Below are positions 47,665-59,005 of a DNA stretch of 64,000 nucleotides, piece by piece. The first letter of the stretch is position 1. Each line of letters starts with the position of its first letter. Source of the stretch: Scleroderma bovista (taxonomy: Eukaryota; Basidiomycota; Agaricomycetes; Boletales; Sclerodermataceae); contig JAYMGJ010000096.1 in assembly GCA_037178675.1 (NCBI GenBank), positions 1 through 64,000 of the forward strand. The letters run 5' to 3'. The notes beneath the pieces are model-generated. The model was not told the origin of the DNA, did not search any database, and worked only from the letters and a program-made list of their open reading frames with translations. The position numbers and the translations under genes are program-made.

Positions 47665-48583
47665 TCAGCGACGACAGCTAGAATAGTCATCCTGTTCTGG
47701 GATGTTGGATGGGACTTGCAGCTCCTGGCGGCCGCTAAAGAAAGTCGCACTTGAGGAATGGGTAGTGAAAGAGAGCATCGAGGGAGGGGGGTGCCGAGCA
47801 GAGGAGGTTGTGTCAGCCATAGACGTCGCAGGTGACTTCGCAGCGGTAACACCTGCTTTCCACCTCAGAACGTGCCCGCCAATGGGCACATCCCTAGCCC
47901 TAGTGTTGAGTGCCAGGTCACAGAAGAACAGCGTAGATTGAGTGAGTGTCAACATAGTCAGAGCGTGAGAGAGTGCAGCTTACCCAATTTGCAGTGTGGC
48001 TGCAATGTTGCATGCACATTGCATGAGGCCATCAGAAGACGTGGACTGGTCAAAACGCAACTCACTCTGCTGCTTTGTTCCCTCGAGTTGACGCTGCACT
48101 TTCACAGTGTTGATCTGTTCCTTCAATGACCTATTCTGTGGAGTCTTCCCTGGAGTTGGGACACTAGTGCGTAACGACGTGAGTTGTCCAAACTTTATCA
48201 CAATTTGATCAGCGATCCATTGATTGTACTAGTATAAAACAGTACATTACCTCAGTCGCTGTGGTCCTGTCCTTCGCAGATGCAACTTCCATTGAGGTGG
48301 GTCCAGCATTCTTGGATTTAACTCGTGGACGAGGACGGACAGGCACTGACTTTTTCACTACAGCTTGTTCCACCTCCATCTCCACTTCCATATCTGCCAG
48401 GCGGGCGATTCCTTTCTTCTTGGCCTGTTCTTTTTCTGCCTGAGCATCTCTGAGCAGCTTGTCGTCAGCTGCCTTTTCTGCTTTGGTACGCTGCTTTCCC
48501 CCGGCTTGGAGAACGATCTCTCCAGGGTGACTGGTTGCATTCTTGGCCCGTGTGCGGGGTCGAGAGGTTTTGTCGACGTCCAT
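47665..48583 (-). CDS. Accessory protein of the Plavaka-like element
   Basis: Three exons (48583-48251, 48192-47984, 47899-47665) join in frame to 258 residues. It starts MDVDKTSRPRTRAKNATSH. A charged helical segment follows (AEKAADDKLLRDAQAEKEQ) with basic RPRPRVKSK, then a Gln/Lys-rich stretch and a Ser-rich C-terminus. No known domain was recognised. It is divergent from the transposase start (48705 or 48786), so the two may share a promoter and act together; that role is inferred from position only. Introns carry GT...AG with CTGAT or CTGAC-like branch sites. Confidence 0.65.
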
Positions 48584-48704
48584 GATCAAGTGCAGGCTCG
48601 GGGGTAGGGAATTTGAGGGAGTTTTTGGGAAGGGAGATGAGAGGAAGGGCCCTGACAATTTGTAAGTTTTTGTGTTTGCCCTAAAAAAAAAAGACTAACA
48701 ATTT

Positions 48705-50600
48705 ATGGTGGATTTCCATAACGGCGTAACCTGTCAGCCATCGCCTCTCTGCAAAAGCCACCACCTCCCTCTGGGCCTCACTGTTATGTTTTTGGCTGAC
48801 CGGAACATTCGCCAGCTTCCATGTGGCCATCCTGGCTGCAATCGGTACTTCAAGACATCAGCTGGGCGCACGAAGCACCGGCATGCTCAACATCCTATTA
48901 TTACACCCTCTGACCCACCTCGGATCTTAACTCCATCGCTACCCTCTTCCACCGGTTCTGAGGAGTTGAATCCTCTTAGCGACAATGGCATGGAATCTGG
49001 ATTGGGGGGTCCTCCCACTCCCTTGCACGCCATAGACTCTCAATTTTATGGCCCTGGAGACAAGCTTTATAGAAATTATCACCCAAAACTCACTGGTAAT
49101 GTGACTTGTTTTGTTATAGTTTTAGTTGGTTTACTAACGTCCAAAATCCAGCAAGGCCATGCAATGAGCAAGGTGAATTCCTTGCCGCCGGGGCCCCTCC
49201 AACTCCGGTTGTTACTAACCCAAACGACTGGGCTCCTTTTGATAATCGCATGCAGTTTGAAACAGCTGACTTACTATACACCCGCATCCAAATGCTGGCG
49301 CCACAAATCAACGCCCTAATGGACATTTGGGCAGCTACGCTACTCGAACATGGTGCTAGGCCTCCCTTTGACAACTGCCGTACTCTCTACAACACTATTG
49401 ACGACATCCCGCTTGGTGATGTCAAGTGGCAACGGTTCAAGGTCCAGTACACCGGCGAGATACCAACAGTCAACCCCCCTCCTTGGATGCAGCAATCTTA
49501 TGAAGTGTGGTATCGCGACATCCGGGAAGTCGTTCACCGAATACTTGGGAATCCAAGCTATGCAGATGAGATGGACTTGCGTCCATTTTGTGAGTTTTCA
49601 TCTGAAGGCGATCAGCGCCAGTATTGTGACTTTATGTCAGGCGATTGGGCCTGGGACCAGGCAGTAGGTGTTTGGGCCCCTTTCTCTCATTATTTAAATA
49701 ACCTTTACTTCAATAGGATATAATCTCGGAGGACGAAGCAACACTTGGAAGCACGTTCGTCCCAATCATTTTGGGCAGTGACAAAACAACAGTATCCGTT
49801 GCCACTGGCAACAACGAATTCTATCCGCTTTACTTATCCATTGGCAACGTCCGCAACAATGTTCGTCGTGCTCACCGACATGCTCTTGTTCTTCTAGGCT
49901 TCCTGGCAATTCCCAAAAGTAAGTATATACTATTTTATTGTTTTTGTGATTCTGAACTTATACAACATCCTAGCAACAAAAGAACATTCATCGAACGTGG
50001 ATTTTCGAAAGTTCCGGTGGCAGCTATACCATCGCTCCCTCTCCATGATCCTCAATCCACTCAAGGCTGCAATGACGTCGCCTGAAGTGGTCAGGTTCGG
50101 CGATGGATATTTTCGCCGTGTTATATATGGTCTAGGTCCTTACATTGCAGATTACGAGGAGCAGGCACTCTTGGCCTGCATTGTCCGAGGATGGTGTGCA
50201 AGGTAAGTTACTTCTACACCTTTTGATTTGCTACGCTAATAATAGGTTTTCAGATGCCAAGCACTGCGCAACAATCTGGATGCTGATGCTCTACTGCGTT
50301 GTCGTGAGTTCACAGAAGCTCTCTTCGAAGAGGCACAGAATTTTCTCACTATTCTTTGGGACGAATATGGAACAGTCAGTGACCTCGTGGTGAGTGCACC
50401 CTATTTATCATGATGTGACCATTAGGATATTCATATCATCTTCAAGCCTTTCACGAACGACTTCCCTCGGGCCGATATCTATCGCCTCATTGCCCCTGAC
50501 ATCCTACACCAATTAATAAAGGGTTGTTTCAAAGATCACCTTGTGGACTGGGTTGAGACATACCTCAAATTGCGGTATGGACCAAGGGTGGCAGAGCACA
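48705..50600 (+). pseudogene. Plavaka-like transposase, 3' truncated
   Basis: Exons 48705 (or ATG 48786)-49095, 49152-49663, 49717-49918, 49974-50202, 50254-50389, 50426-~50600 keep one frame over about 545 residues. The N-terminus has a C2H2-like finger (CGHPGCNRYFKTSAGRTKHRHAQH), usual for these basidiomycete elements. Later motifs: NTIDDIPLGDVKWQRFKVQY, PIILGSDKTTVSVATGNNEFYPLYLSIGN, IFKPFTNDFPRADIYRLIAPD. It ends near VAEHILDD, where Copia sequence begins, so about half of the expected protein and the right end of the element are missing. No stop was seen before the break. Confidence 0.75.
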
Positions 50601-53502
50601 TTTTAGATGATGGTGCACTCTGATCTCAAATCCTTCCTGGTTATGTCATACCAGAAGTTTAAATATGTTATCACCTTCTACGATGACTTCACTTCTCACG
50701 CCTGGACCATGCCTCTTCGCTCCAAAGCTGCAGCGATCATGGCTGCCAAAGATTTCCTCGAAATGGTGCAAGTACAACATGATATGCACGTCGTTGGATG
50801 GATGTCCAATGCTGGCGGAGAATATAAATCCGATCTGTTTGATCGAGCACTCCTTGAGAAAGGAATTAAAATATATCAAAGTGTTCCAAGAACCCCCATG
50901 CAGAATGGCCGCGCCGAGCAACTAGGGCACACTCTCATGGATAAAGCTGAGTCTATGCAGCATCAAGCCTGCATTCCTGACTCTTGGTGGGAATTTGCGT
51001 TCGCTCACGCAACCCACATTTACAACCGCACTCCAATAGCTCGCCTGCAATGGCGCACCCCCCATGAAATGCTTAAGGGGGAGATGCCTAACATCGACCA
51101 CCTTCATGTATTTGGCTGTGGAGCCTTTGCCTACCTCCCAGCCTCGGCTTGAGCAAATAAAATGGCTCCCAAGTCAGAGCTTATGACTTATGTCAGTGTT
51201 GCCCCTGGCAATGAGCACAACTTCTTGTTTATGTGCTCCACCAATGCAGTGTTCACCGCTGCCCACGCTGTCTTTGACGAGCATCATTTCCCTCGCTGCC
51301 CTAAGAACAGGCGCGAACCTCTCAAGAACCCTTTTGGAAGGGCAAATCCAAAACCTACCACCAATCAACCAGAGAATACCCCTGATGATATTGACAGTGA
51401 TGATGATGTGGAACATGACCATGGCTACCCACATCCCCAAGCGCAGGATGATGATCTGAAGCACGAGGACCCTGAGGCTCCTGAGGAAGAGCCTAACCAA
51501 ATAAATCCTCCCCATATGCCATCTCCAGTGCCTCCACAGGCACCGAGAAACACCTTCACCGGTGAGAAATCCACCACCTCTGGCACTGCAGCACCCTGGC
51601 CGAGCTGAACACTGCCAAAATGTGCCACGACCCCCTGCAGTGAATATCCCTGCCTGCCCCCAACGTGAATGTAGAGCGCCATTGCGCCCCGGTAACGTGT
51701 ATGGTGAGTGGCGACATCCTGTTGAGCAACTCCGGGATATTGAAAGTGCCTCTCGATGGCGAGAAACAGTGGGTGAGGCCTCTAGGCCCCCACAACTGGA
51801 CACACCAGACCATGTTCCTGGTGGTTTCCCCGACACCTTTGCAATGCCCAGTGAGGAGGATGTGCAAAAGATGTGCGAGGAAGGGGGAGCAAACCTAGTC
51901 TGTTTCCTGATGGGCAAAGCCCTCACAACCCGTGAGCCTCAATATGAGAGCGTCTGCAATTGGTCCTACAAGGACATTGCTCGCTTACCCCAAGCTGAGC
52001 AGAAACTCTGGTGACTTGCTTGCCAAGAAGAGCTCGACGTGCTGCGAAAGCACAAGGTCTTTGAGCTAGTTGACCGTCCCCGAGACCGGAAGGTCATAAA
52101 GAATCAATGGGTCTTCAACATGAAGTCGGATGGCCGCAAGAAAGCCCGCTTAGTAGCAAAGGGCTTCTCCCAGGTTGAGGGATTAGACTTCGACCAGGTC
52201 TTCTCACCAGTCGTGCGCTTTGAAACAGTGCGCCTTATGCTTGCACTTGCTGCACTAGAAAACTGGTATATTACTGGACTCAACGTTTGGAGCGCTTACT
52301 TGTATGGCAAGCTCAATGAAGAGATCTACATGGAATAACCTGAAGGGTTTGCAGTTCCCGGGCAAGAGCACAAAGTGCTCCACCTCTGGCATGCCCTCTA
52401 TGGCCTCAAACAAGCCGGCCTAGCTTGGTGGTGCACACTCGATGAGTCTCTGAAAGAGCTCGGGTTTGAGCGCCTTAAGTCTGAAGCAGGCATCTTCTTC
52501 TACAAGAAGAAAGGCACCAACATTGTCATTGGTATCATCTACGTTGACGACACTTTATTCTGCGGCCCTAACAAGGCTGTTGTTGATGCCATCAAAGCGC
52601 AGTTCATGCGCAAATGGGAGTGCAGAGACCTTGGTGAACCTAATGAGTTCCTCTGTATGCAAATCACTCGCAAAGGTTGTGCTACTATCCACTTGGATCA
52701 ATGCGCGTACCTACAAAAGGACATTGAACGCTGTGGCATGCTCAATGCAAAGTCCACAAGCACCCCACTGCCGGCTGGCTATTATGCCACCAAAAATACA
52801 GAGCCTATTGATGCGGACCTCTGCTCCCATTTCCAGATGGTTATTGGGTCCCTCCTGTACCTTATGTTAGGCACTAGACCCAACATTGCTTTTGCAGTCA
52901 TGCATCTCTCGTGCCATGCCGCAAACCCATCCCAGGACCACCTAAACAAAGCACTGTATATCTGTCGCTACTTAATTGGGATGCCTTCGTACTCCCTAGT
53001 ATACAATGGTGGATCTGGTGCTGGCCTGATTGCATGCACGGACTCAGATTGGGGATCAGACCCTACCTCTCGCCTCTTGCAGACAGGTTTCTACCTGAAG
53101 CTTGCAGATGGCTTGATCAGTTGGACTTCTCATGCGCAGAAGACTATTGCGTACTCGTCCACTGAGGCTGAATACATGGCTTTGAGCGATTGTGCTCGCC
53201 AAGTTACCTGGATTCAAAGTTTGCTTGGTGAGCTCGGCTATAAGCTGAAAGCTATCCCGATTTGCAGTGTTAATCAGGGGTCCATATTCATGGCATCCAA
53301 CCCTGTAACGGAGCCTCGCTCCAAGCACATTGACATCTGCTACCATGGAATCCACGAGTCAGTCGCGAAAGGTAACATAGAACTATTCTTTATTGATGGT
53401 GCTGAGAATCCTGCCAATCTGCTCACCAAGAACTTACCATGCGAGAAATTCGTGAAGTTCAGAGCTCAACTAGGCTTACAATTTCCCTCTGGCAGCATCT
53501 AG
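50600..53502 (+). pseudogene. Copia integrase-RT-RNase H, right half of outer element
   Basis: Starts inside the integrase core: VHSDLKSF, YDDFTSHAWTMPL, PRTPMQNGRAEQLGHTL. Next come a Pro/Glu-rich linker with a frameshift near 51590, reverse transcriptase (NQWVFNMKSDGRKKARLVAKGFSQ; YVDDTLFC at about 52540) and RNase H (TDSDWGSDPTSR; STEAEYMALSDCARQ; KHIDICYHGIHE) to a stop at 53500. In-frame stops at 51150, 52012 and 52336 replace Arg, Arg and Gln, each by C to T. The polypurine tract AAGGGGGAG follows before the LTR. The missing N-terminal part would have joined gag at 14011. Confidence 0.85.
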
Positions 53503-53548
53503 TGCCTTATTTGCTGAAGTGCTCTACGTGCAGCACAGCAAGGGGGAG

Positions 53549-53836
53549 TGTTGAAGTTGCATGTGCACCTGGCGTAAACCGTCAACGAAGTGCGCACAAG
53601 ACTGTGACCCATATTAGTGTAGACTTAGTAATAGTCCTCTTTAGAGTAGATGTTACATGTCACACGTCATGTGTCACAGTCATGCATCACACTATTTGTT
53701 GTATATAAACAGCGTTCATTGCTTATATAATATAACAGCGCTTAACCAGCTACCGCTACCATCTCTGGTTGTACACTCCACCCAACAGGTGAGTTGGAGT
53801 AGCAGTTCCTCTATGTACATAGGTATTGCTTCAACA
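53549..53836 (+). repeat. 3' LTR of outer Copia
   Basis: 288 bp, TGTTGAAG to CTTCAACA, followed by CCAAC, the same word that precedes the 5' LTR at 11893. Confidence 0.92.
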
Positions 53837-53841
53837 CCAAC

Positions 53842-54565
53842 CAGACCAGAAGGGCTGGGTAACAAAGATACCCATGGCTGAGTTTGCGATTAACTCGAGC
53901 ATAAGTAGCTCTACGGGTTTTGCACCCTTTGAACTCAATTATGGGCACATGCCCAGGATGATGGAACACGTGGGTGAGGGGTGACCCTCAGAGGCACTGG
54001 GGGTGAAGGTGTTCGTGCATCAAGCACTAGAGAACCTAGTGATGGTCCATGATGCCATCATTGAGAGCAGAGTTGCTCAGACGTATCACGCAAACAAGCG
54101 GAAGGGTGTGCCACCCAGGTTTGAGGTTGGGGACCTCATATACTTATTGACTCAGAATCTGAACATGCCCAAAGGGTGTGCAAGGAAATTGATCCCCAAA
54201 TACATTGGACCAATTAAGGTCATAAGGCGGGACACTGCCAGTGATACCTACAATCTGGATCCACCTACTGAGCTTAAGGCTCACAGGATACACCCTACTT
54301 TCCACGCCAGGGTGCTGAAGCGGCACAAGCCCAACAACAACGCGCTGTTCCCGAAATGAGATGCACAAGCATTCTACAACATGGGGAATGATGAGGAGAT
54401 TGAATGGGTAGTCGACAAGGTATTAGCCCATAGGTGAGCCAACAACAAGGTAGAACTCCTTGTTAAATGGAACCTGGGCAACACCACATGGGAGCCATAC
54501 GCCCACTGTAGGGATCTTGAGGCCCTGGACAGGTACCTCAAACTGCAAGGGGTAGTGTCAATATG
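53842..54565 (+). pseudogene. Integrase C-terminus and chromo-like domain of Gypsy B
   Basis: MAEFAINSSISSSTGFAPFELNYGHMP is the usual Gypsy integrase stretch (here 53878-53958). A TGA near 53982 breaks it. The frame resumes as VMVHDAIIESRVAQTYHANKRKG, DLIYLLTQNLNMPKGCARKLIPKYIGP and HPTFHARVLKRHKPN, then after a stop a chromo-like segment (VELLVKWNLGNTTWEPY, ~54449-54499). Stops make it non-functional, matching the decay of the left part. Confidence 0.8.
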
Positions 54566-54997
54566 ACGGCTACCCCGTAAGGCTGATGAATTGCACGTCA
54601 ACACGCAGAGTATGGATGCAATCAGGGGGAGTAACCCCCAGGGGATGAGACGAAACCATTGAGGAAGAAACATTAATGCTACTAACAACAAAAATAAAAA
54701 TAAACCAAAACAAGACCAAAGGGTGAAAAACACCAAGTTAAAAGCTAATTGGAGTAGATAGTTCCTTTCCATGTGGTAGTCAATCATTTTCCTTTTTTAT
54801 TTATTCATCTCGGACTTCAAATTTCGTAATTTACGTTCCACCTCGAGTTTTACGCTTTTTCTCTCTTACTTTCATTTTCTCATTTCATCGCTGCTCATCA
54901 TGTCTTCACCATCCTGCCCCTCCTCTCCACTGTCATTGCCTGAGCCTCAGCACAGGCACGATAAAAAGTGCTCTCGCGCACCATCAGCAAGTTGACA
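54556..54997 (+). repeat. Probable 3' LTR of Gypsy B
   Basis: Directly after purine-rich GCAAGGGGTAG, the sequence starts TGTCAA (54556) and ends TTGACA (54997), a 6-bp inverted pair, 442 bp apart. No partner LTR is in the window, because the left part of the element is 5'-truncated. The right boundary is therefore tentative. Confidence 0.5.
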
Positions 54998-55111
54998 ATT
55001 GGTCTTAACCCACTTATGGTGTCTGGATGGTCTGAAATCAGAGGGTTAAGATGGATAAGTGAGATAAGTTGGTCAGACCACATCAGACCATCAGTCCAGG
55101 GGTGTCTGAAA

Positions 55112-55735
55112 TCAGATGGCCAGACCAGCCAGACCAGCCAGACCAGTCAGACCAGTAGTCAGCCAGACAAGCCAGACAAACCAGACCAACCAGACCAGCC
55201 AGAACAGTCAGACCAGTCAGACCAGTACTCAGTCAGATCAGCCAGACCAGCCAGACCAGCCAGACCAGCCAGAGCAGTCAGACCAGTAGTCAGTCAGACC
55301 AACCAGACCAACCAGACCAGTCAGACCAGCCAGACCAACCAGACCAACCAGACCAGCCAGAACAGTCAGACCAGTAGTCAGCCAGACCGGCCAGACCAAC
55401 CAGACCAACCAGATCAACCAGACCAGCCAGACCAACCAGACCAACCAGACCAACCAGACAACCAGACCAGCCAGAACAGTCAGACCAGTAGTCAGTCAGA
55501 CCAGTAAGACCAACCAGACCAGTCAGACCACCCAGACCAGTTGGACCAGTAGTCAGCCAGACAAGCAAGACAAACCAGACAAGCCAGACCAGCCAGACCA
55601 GCCAGAGCAGTCAGACCAACCAGACCAGTCAGACCAACCAGACCAGTCAGACCAGCCAGACAAGCCAGACAAACCAGACCAGCCAGAACAGTCAGACCAG
55701 TAGTCAGTCAGACCAGTCAGACCAGCCAGTCTATT
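55112..55735. repeat. 9-bp satellite (CCAGACCAG) block
   Basis: About 620 bp of CCAGACCAG/TCAGACCAG/ACCAGACCA units with occasional AGAACAGTCAGACCAGTAGT variants that recur at intervals. Because the unit is 9 bp, it stays open and would spell Gln-Thr-Ser repeats; not a gene. Preceded by TGTCTGAAATCAGATGG-like lead-in copies at 55018-55108. Confidence 0.92.
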
Positions 55736-55739
55736 TCTT

Positions 55740-57130
55740 TGGCTACTGAATTCACTCAACATTAATGTGAAATTATTTTATATTAATTTTGTAACAAAGA
55801 ATAAAAAAACTACAGAACAAGAAACATGTATTATACATGAATGGGGTGTTGTTGACGTAGATGGCAATGGTAATTGCACTGACAACATTGGTGGTGGGTC
55901 GTCCAGGGTTGTCGTCAGCGACGGTGAAGGTGGGGGCAATGCTGGGGTTGTTGTCGTCATCACCAGGCGATGCTGGGGCAGAGGGGACGTATCCGCCGTC
56001 ATTGACGCGCTGGTGGTGGGGTGGTGGCTGTTGTTGTTGCCGCCGTCATTGCTAGGATATGCTGGGGATGGGACCACTTGGTGGTCATTGTCGTCACTGG
56101 GCCTGAGCTTCGTCACCGTCGTTGTGACTGGGTCTGTCAGAGTGACCAGGGCCATCATTGGATGGGTTCGTCGTCGTCTGGGGTGGTCGGCAATGTTGTG
56201 GTGGTCATGCAATCAACGGTGGTGGTTGGTCATCAGGTGATGTTGGGGTGCTGGTTGCTGTCACCGTTGACGACGGTGGTGGTGGTGGCCGTTGTTGGGG
56301 GAGGTGGTTGGCATCCAATTGGCTGGGGGTCGTCGTCATCGCTGGGCTGGTGGGTGTCAGGTGTTGTCAATGGCTGCATCATTGGGCAACGTGACGCTGG
56401 GCTGGGCTGTTGGGGTTGACGACGGTGGAGGTGGCGGTCGACGCGTCGTCATTGTCGGCGACAACACTGGGGCTATCGTGGTTGTTAGTGAGGGGAGTGG
56501 ATGATGGTGGTACATACCTAATAAAACAACAACAGCGTCATCATCACCCTCATCATCGTGGCCCTCGTCGTTGTGGATGATGGTGGATGGGGAGGCAGAG
56601 GTGAGGGTGGGACTTCGAGAAAATTTGAAGTGTGTTGTGATTACAAATTTGATTTGTAATCACAACACACTTCAAATTTCCTAGTCACGAGACTCTGCAA
56701 CAACACAACGAAGGTAAGTAACCGATCAATGCACCACTGACGATGACCACCCGCAGCACCTGGTGACGATGACAACATTCCCCACACATCCCCCAGCTGC
56801 AGCGCCGCCTGAAGACGACGACAATGACAAGACCCCCTCAGCCTCAGCGTCGGTCAGAGATGACAACAGCCACCACCCCACCACCAGCGCATTGACAACG
56901 ACGACGACGACTGGCACAACCTGCACAACGACGATGCCAACAACTCATGGTACAACTACCACCTCATATTTTATTATAATACTTGTAAGTGTTTTCTTTT
57001 CTTTTTTTTTATGTTTCACTAACTATTGCAGTCAACGACGACGTGGCCCACCGCCACCATCCCACCACCGTCGTTGATGATGACACGACCACCCCATCAG
57101 CCACCACCTGCGTTGTTGACGATGACGTGG
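55740..57130. mobile_element. Foldback-like low-complexity block
   Basis: Left of about 56620 the + strand is rich in GTTGTCGTC and GGTGGT; right of 56680 it is rich in CCACCACC and GACGACGAC, so the two sides are roughly inverse of each other around a perfect palindrome. The outer parts also match in inverse sense: left TTTTTATTC-like AT-rich edge, right TTTTTTTTATG edge, each next to ATAATAC. No transposase frame. Classification as a foldback element is inferred. Confidence 0.45.
56621..56679. repeat. Perfect palindrome, 28-bp arms and 3-nt centre
   Basis: Left arm 56621-56648 (starting AAATTTGAAGTGTG) is the exact reverse complement of right arm 56652-56679 (ending CACTTCAAATTT), with TTG between. 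It would form a very stable hairpin. Confidence 0.95.
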
Positions 57131-58550
57131 TGTCACGCACCAAACGTGTTTGGTACTGTGGACATGGAGAAAGTTAGCCGATGAAACTAATGCGAAGAAC
57201 ACACACCCAAGATCTGTTGAAAGATTGTCCTGACTTGAGGGATACAGACAGCCCTCGCTATCCATATCACGCAAAGTCAAGACTATCCTTATGCGAAGAA
57301 TGAATACAAGCTCGTTGTAGCCATCTATCGCACAAGAATGACTATCCTGATGCGAGAGATGAATGCCAACATGGACAGTCATCTATCGCACAAGAACCGC
57401 CAAGAAGCAGAAGAATCCAAGGATTGGTGATCATTTCAGTATGAGAGAGGAATGCAACCTACTGCAGTCCAACTCCCATACCAGAACAACCAAAGAAGCA
57501 GAAGAAACGATAGAGAAACAAAGGAGAAAAGGAAGAATCATTTTTAGCGCCCAAATGTCAAATTTAGGCGCCCAGTGCCGGCATTCCGATATTTTGAATA
57601 GCTCCGCCATTTTTGAAGCTATCAATCATGTGACTATACCATCATGGAGCCTAGACCATGGTCTATCTGCCTGTCAAGTTCCGACGTAAATCCGTTCATT
57701 TCCCACGGAGATATTCCACCCGCAATCCAGACACCCACTTCATCACTCACTATGGAGTCCGCATTTTCTCTGGAACGTTTCTCCGCTATTGCAGCAGACC
57801 TCAACTATGTCCTGCTCTTGGGACAGCCTCTCCCTGAGCTCCTGTGTACTGTCTGGTACATATCTTCCCAGCCTTCTCCCTCAGTCCCTCTCGTTCTCGG
57901 TCAGCGCGTTCTCCTCGTCAGTCCTGCGTCATGCACATACTTTGGTCATCTCAAGTCTATCATTAGACTTGAAAATTCATACCTGGTCGTCTCTGTGTCT
58001 CCTGAGTCCTCTGCATATGGTCCTTTCATCCCAGAGTCCTGTCACATCCATCTCCCTCTATCATTCATCTCACTTCCCTGGACACGTCGAATCTGCTACT
58101 TGCGATTCTCTTCCCTGCTATCCCGCAACAAACACGAATGAAACAGTGCTCTAGAACCCTTCTTAGGAGCCCTAATAGAGTACAGAACCTTCCCCTTACT
58201 GCTCAAGGGAAGACTGCACTTTGGGAGCACCAAATTTCGCGTTTTTGCTCTACAGAAGCTCAATCCAAGGGATTTGTGACACTCTGTGACCAGCTGTGAC
58301 TCTACTTGTCATTCCAGGCCCCCTGACACTGCTCTTCTGGTCGGATCAATTCTTTTATTATCCCCCAGCCACTCCCATCAGTGGCACTGCTTCAGAAGCT
58401 CATCTCCAGATCTAAAGTTCAATAAATCACAGGTTGTGCTTCCCTTCTTTCTGAGTCACACAGAGTCACTCTGGCTCACTCTGACTCACTCTGCTGCGCA
58501 TTATTCATCCCCTCTTGGCATTACTAATCCCCATTACTCCCCTTAGTCAT
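57131..58550 (+). mobile_element. Unknown repeat element, copy 2
   Basis: Starts TGTCACGCACCAAAC like copy 1 at 14012 and is collinear with it for about 900-1000 bp (GAAGAATGAATGCC-type A-rich part, TTTAGGCGCCCAGTGC, MESAFSLERFSAIAADLNYV). The copies diverge after about 58110. The tail (58280-58540) is rich in GAGTCACTCTG words. The right edge is uncertain. No recognised domain. Confidence 0.6.
57752..58141 (+). CDS. Hypothetical protein of the unknown repeat
   Basis: A 129-codon frame starting MESAFSLERFSAIAADLNYVL. The same start and sequence pattern occur in copy 1 (14544, MESVFSLDHFSAIAADLHYVL), where frameshifts change the later part. No known domain. Conservation of the start across two diverged copies is the only support for it being real. 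Confidence 0.4.
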   Translation: MESAFSLERFSAIAADLNYVLLLGQPLPELLCTVWYISSQPSPSVPLVLGQRVLLVSPASCTYFGHLKSIIRLENSYLVVSVSPESSAYGPFIPESCHIHLPLSFISLPWTRRICYLRFSSLLSRNKHE

Positions 58551-59005
58551 CACATTGGCGCAGGACCCTCGAACAGTCCATCAACTTCACCATCCTCCAG
58601 GAACGGACAGTCTGGATGCTGGTCGACATCCATCACCGATGGTGGCTGCACAGCTGATGACGCCAGAGGGATTATGTACAGCATGTGAGCATCCGCCATC
58701 TGGTCCTGCCAGTCACTATTTGCCTTGCACTCGCCACTGGACACCAGAGGAGGAATGAGATGAAGCTCCATGCCCTGAGATACAGTGAGTTTGAGGATCC
58801 GCTCGCAGGAGTGGGAGATAGTGTCTCCTGAGGTGTGGCGAGCATCAGCCTCAACCTTGTTACGAATGGTGTCCAGTTCTGGGTTATCATCCCCAAGATA
58901 CTGGCCCTGCAACTCCTGCAAGTGTGTCTGACCCCACACCCACGCATCATCAGCGTCATGATAGGTGACGCCATTGGCAGCGAGATACACTGCCACACGA
59001 GTCAA
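58550..59005 (-). CDS. Hypothetical protein, 151 codons
   Basis: Starts MTRVAVYLAANGVTYHDADDAW and ends with an acidic stretch (DCPFLEDGEVDGLFEG). No domain recognised. It overlaps the last exon of the glycolipid-transfer gene in another frame, so it may be the 3' part of a repeat that fused to that gene. Possibly transposon-derived. Confidence 0.35.
   Translation of the reverse strand: MTRVAVYLAANGVTYHDADDAWVWGQTHLQELQGQYLGDDNPELDTIRNKVEADARHTSGDTISHSCERILKLTVSQGMELHLIPPLVSSGECKANSDWQDQMADAHMLYIIPLASSAVQPPSVMDVDQHPDCPFLEDGEVDGLFEGPAPM

Larger units (their letters stand above)
53842..54997 (+). mobile_element. Right part of Gypsy B
   Basis: Continues the integrase interrupted at 11892 and ends with a polypurine tract and an LTR. 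With one CCAAC copy removed, the reading frame crosses the join as ILCTMVQ-PDQKGWVTKIPMAEF, a typical Gypsy integrase segment. Confidence 0.82.

Noticed and set aside
54968..55507. 179-codon frame rich in Gln-Thr-Ser
   Set aside because: Translation of the 9-bp satellite; no start context or domain.
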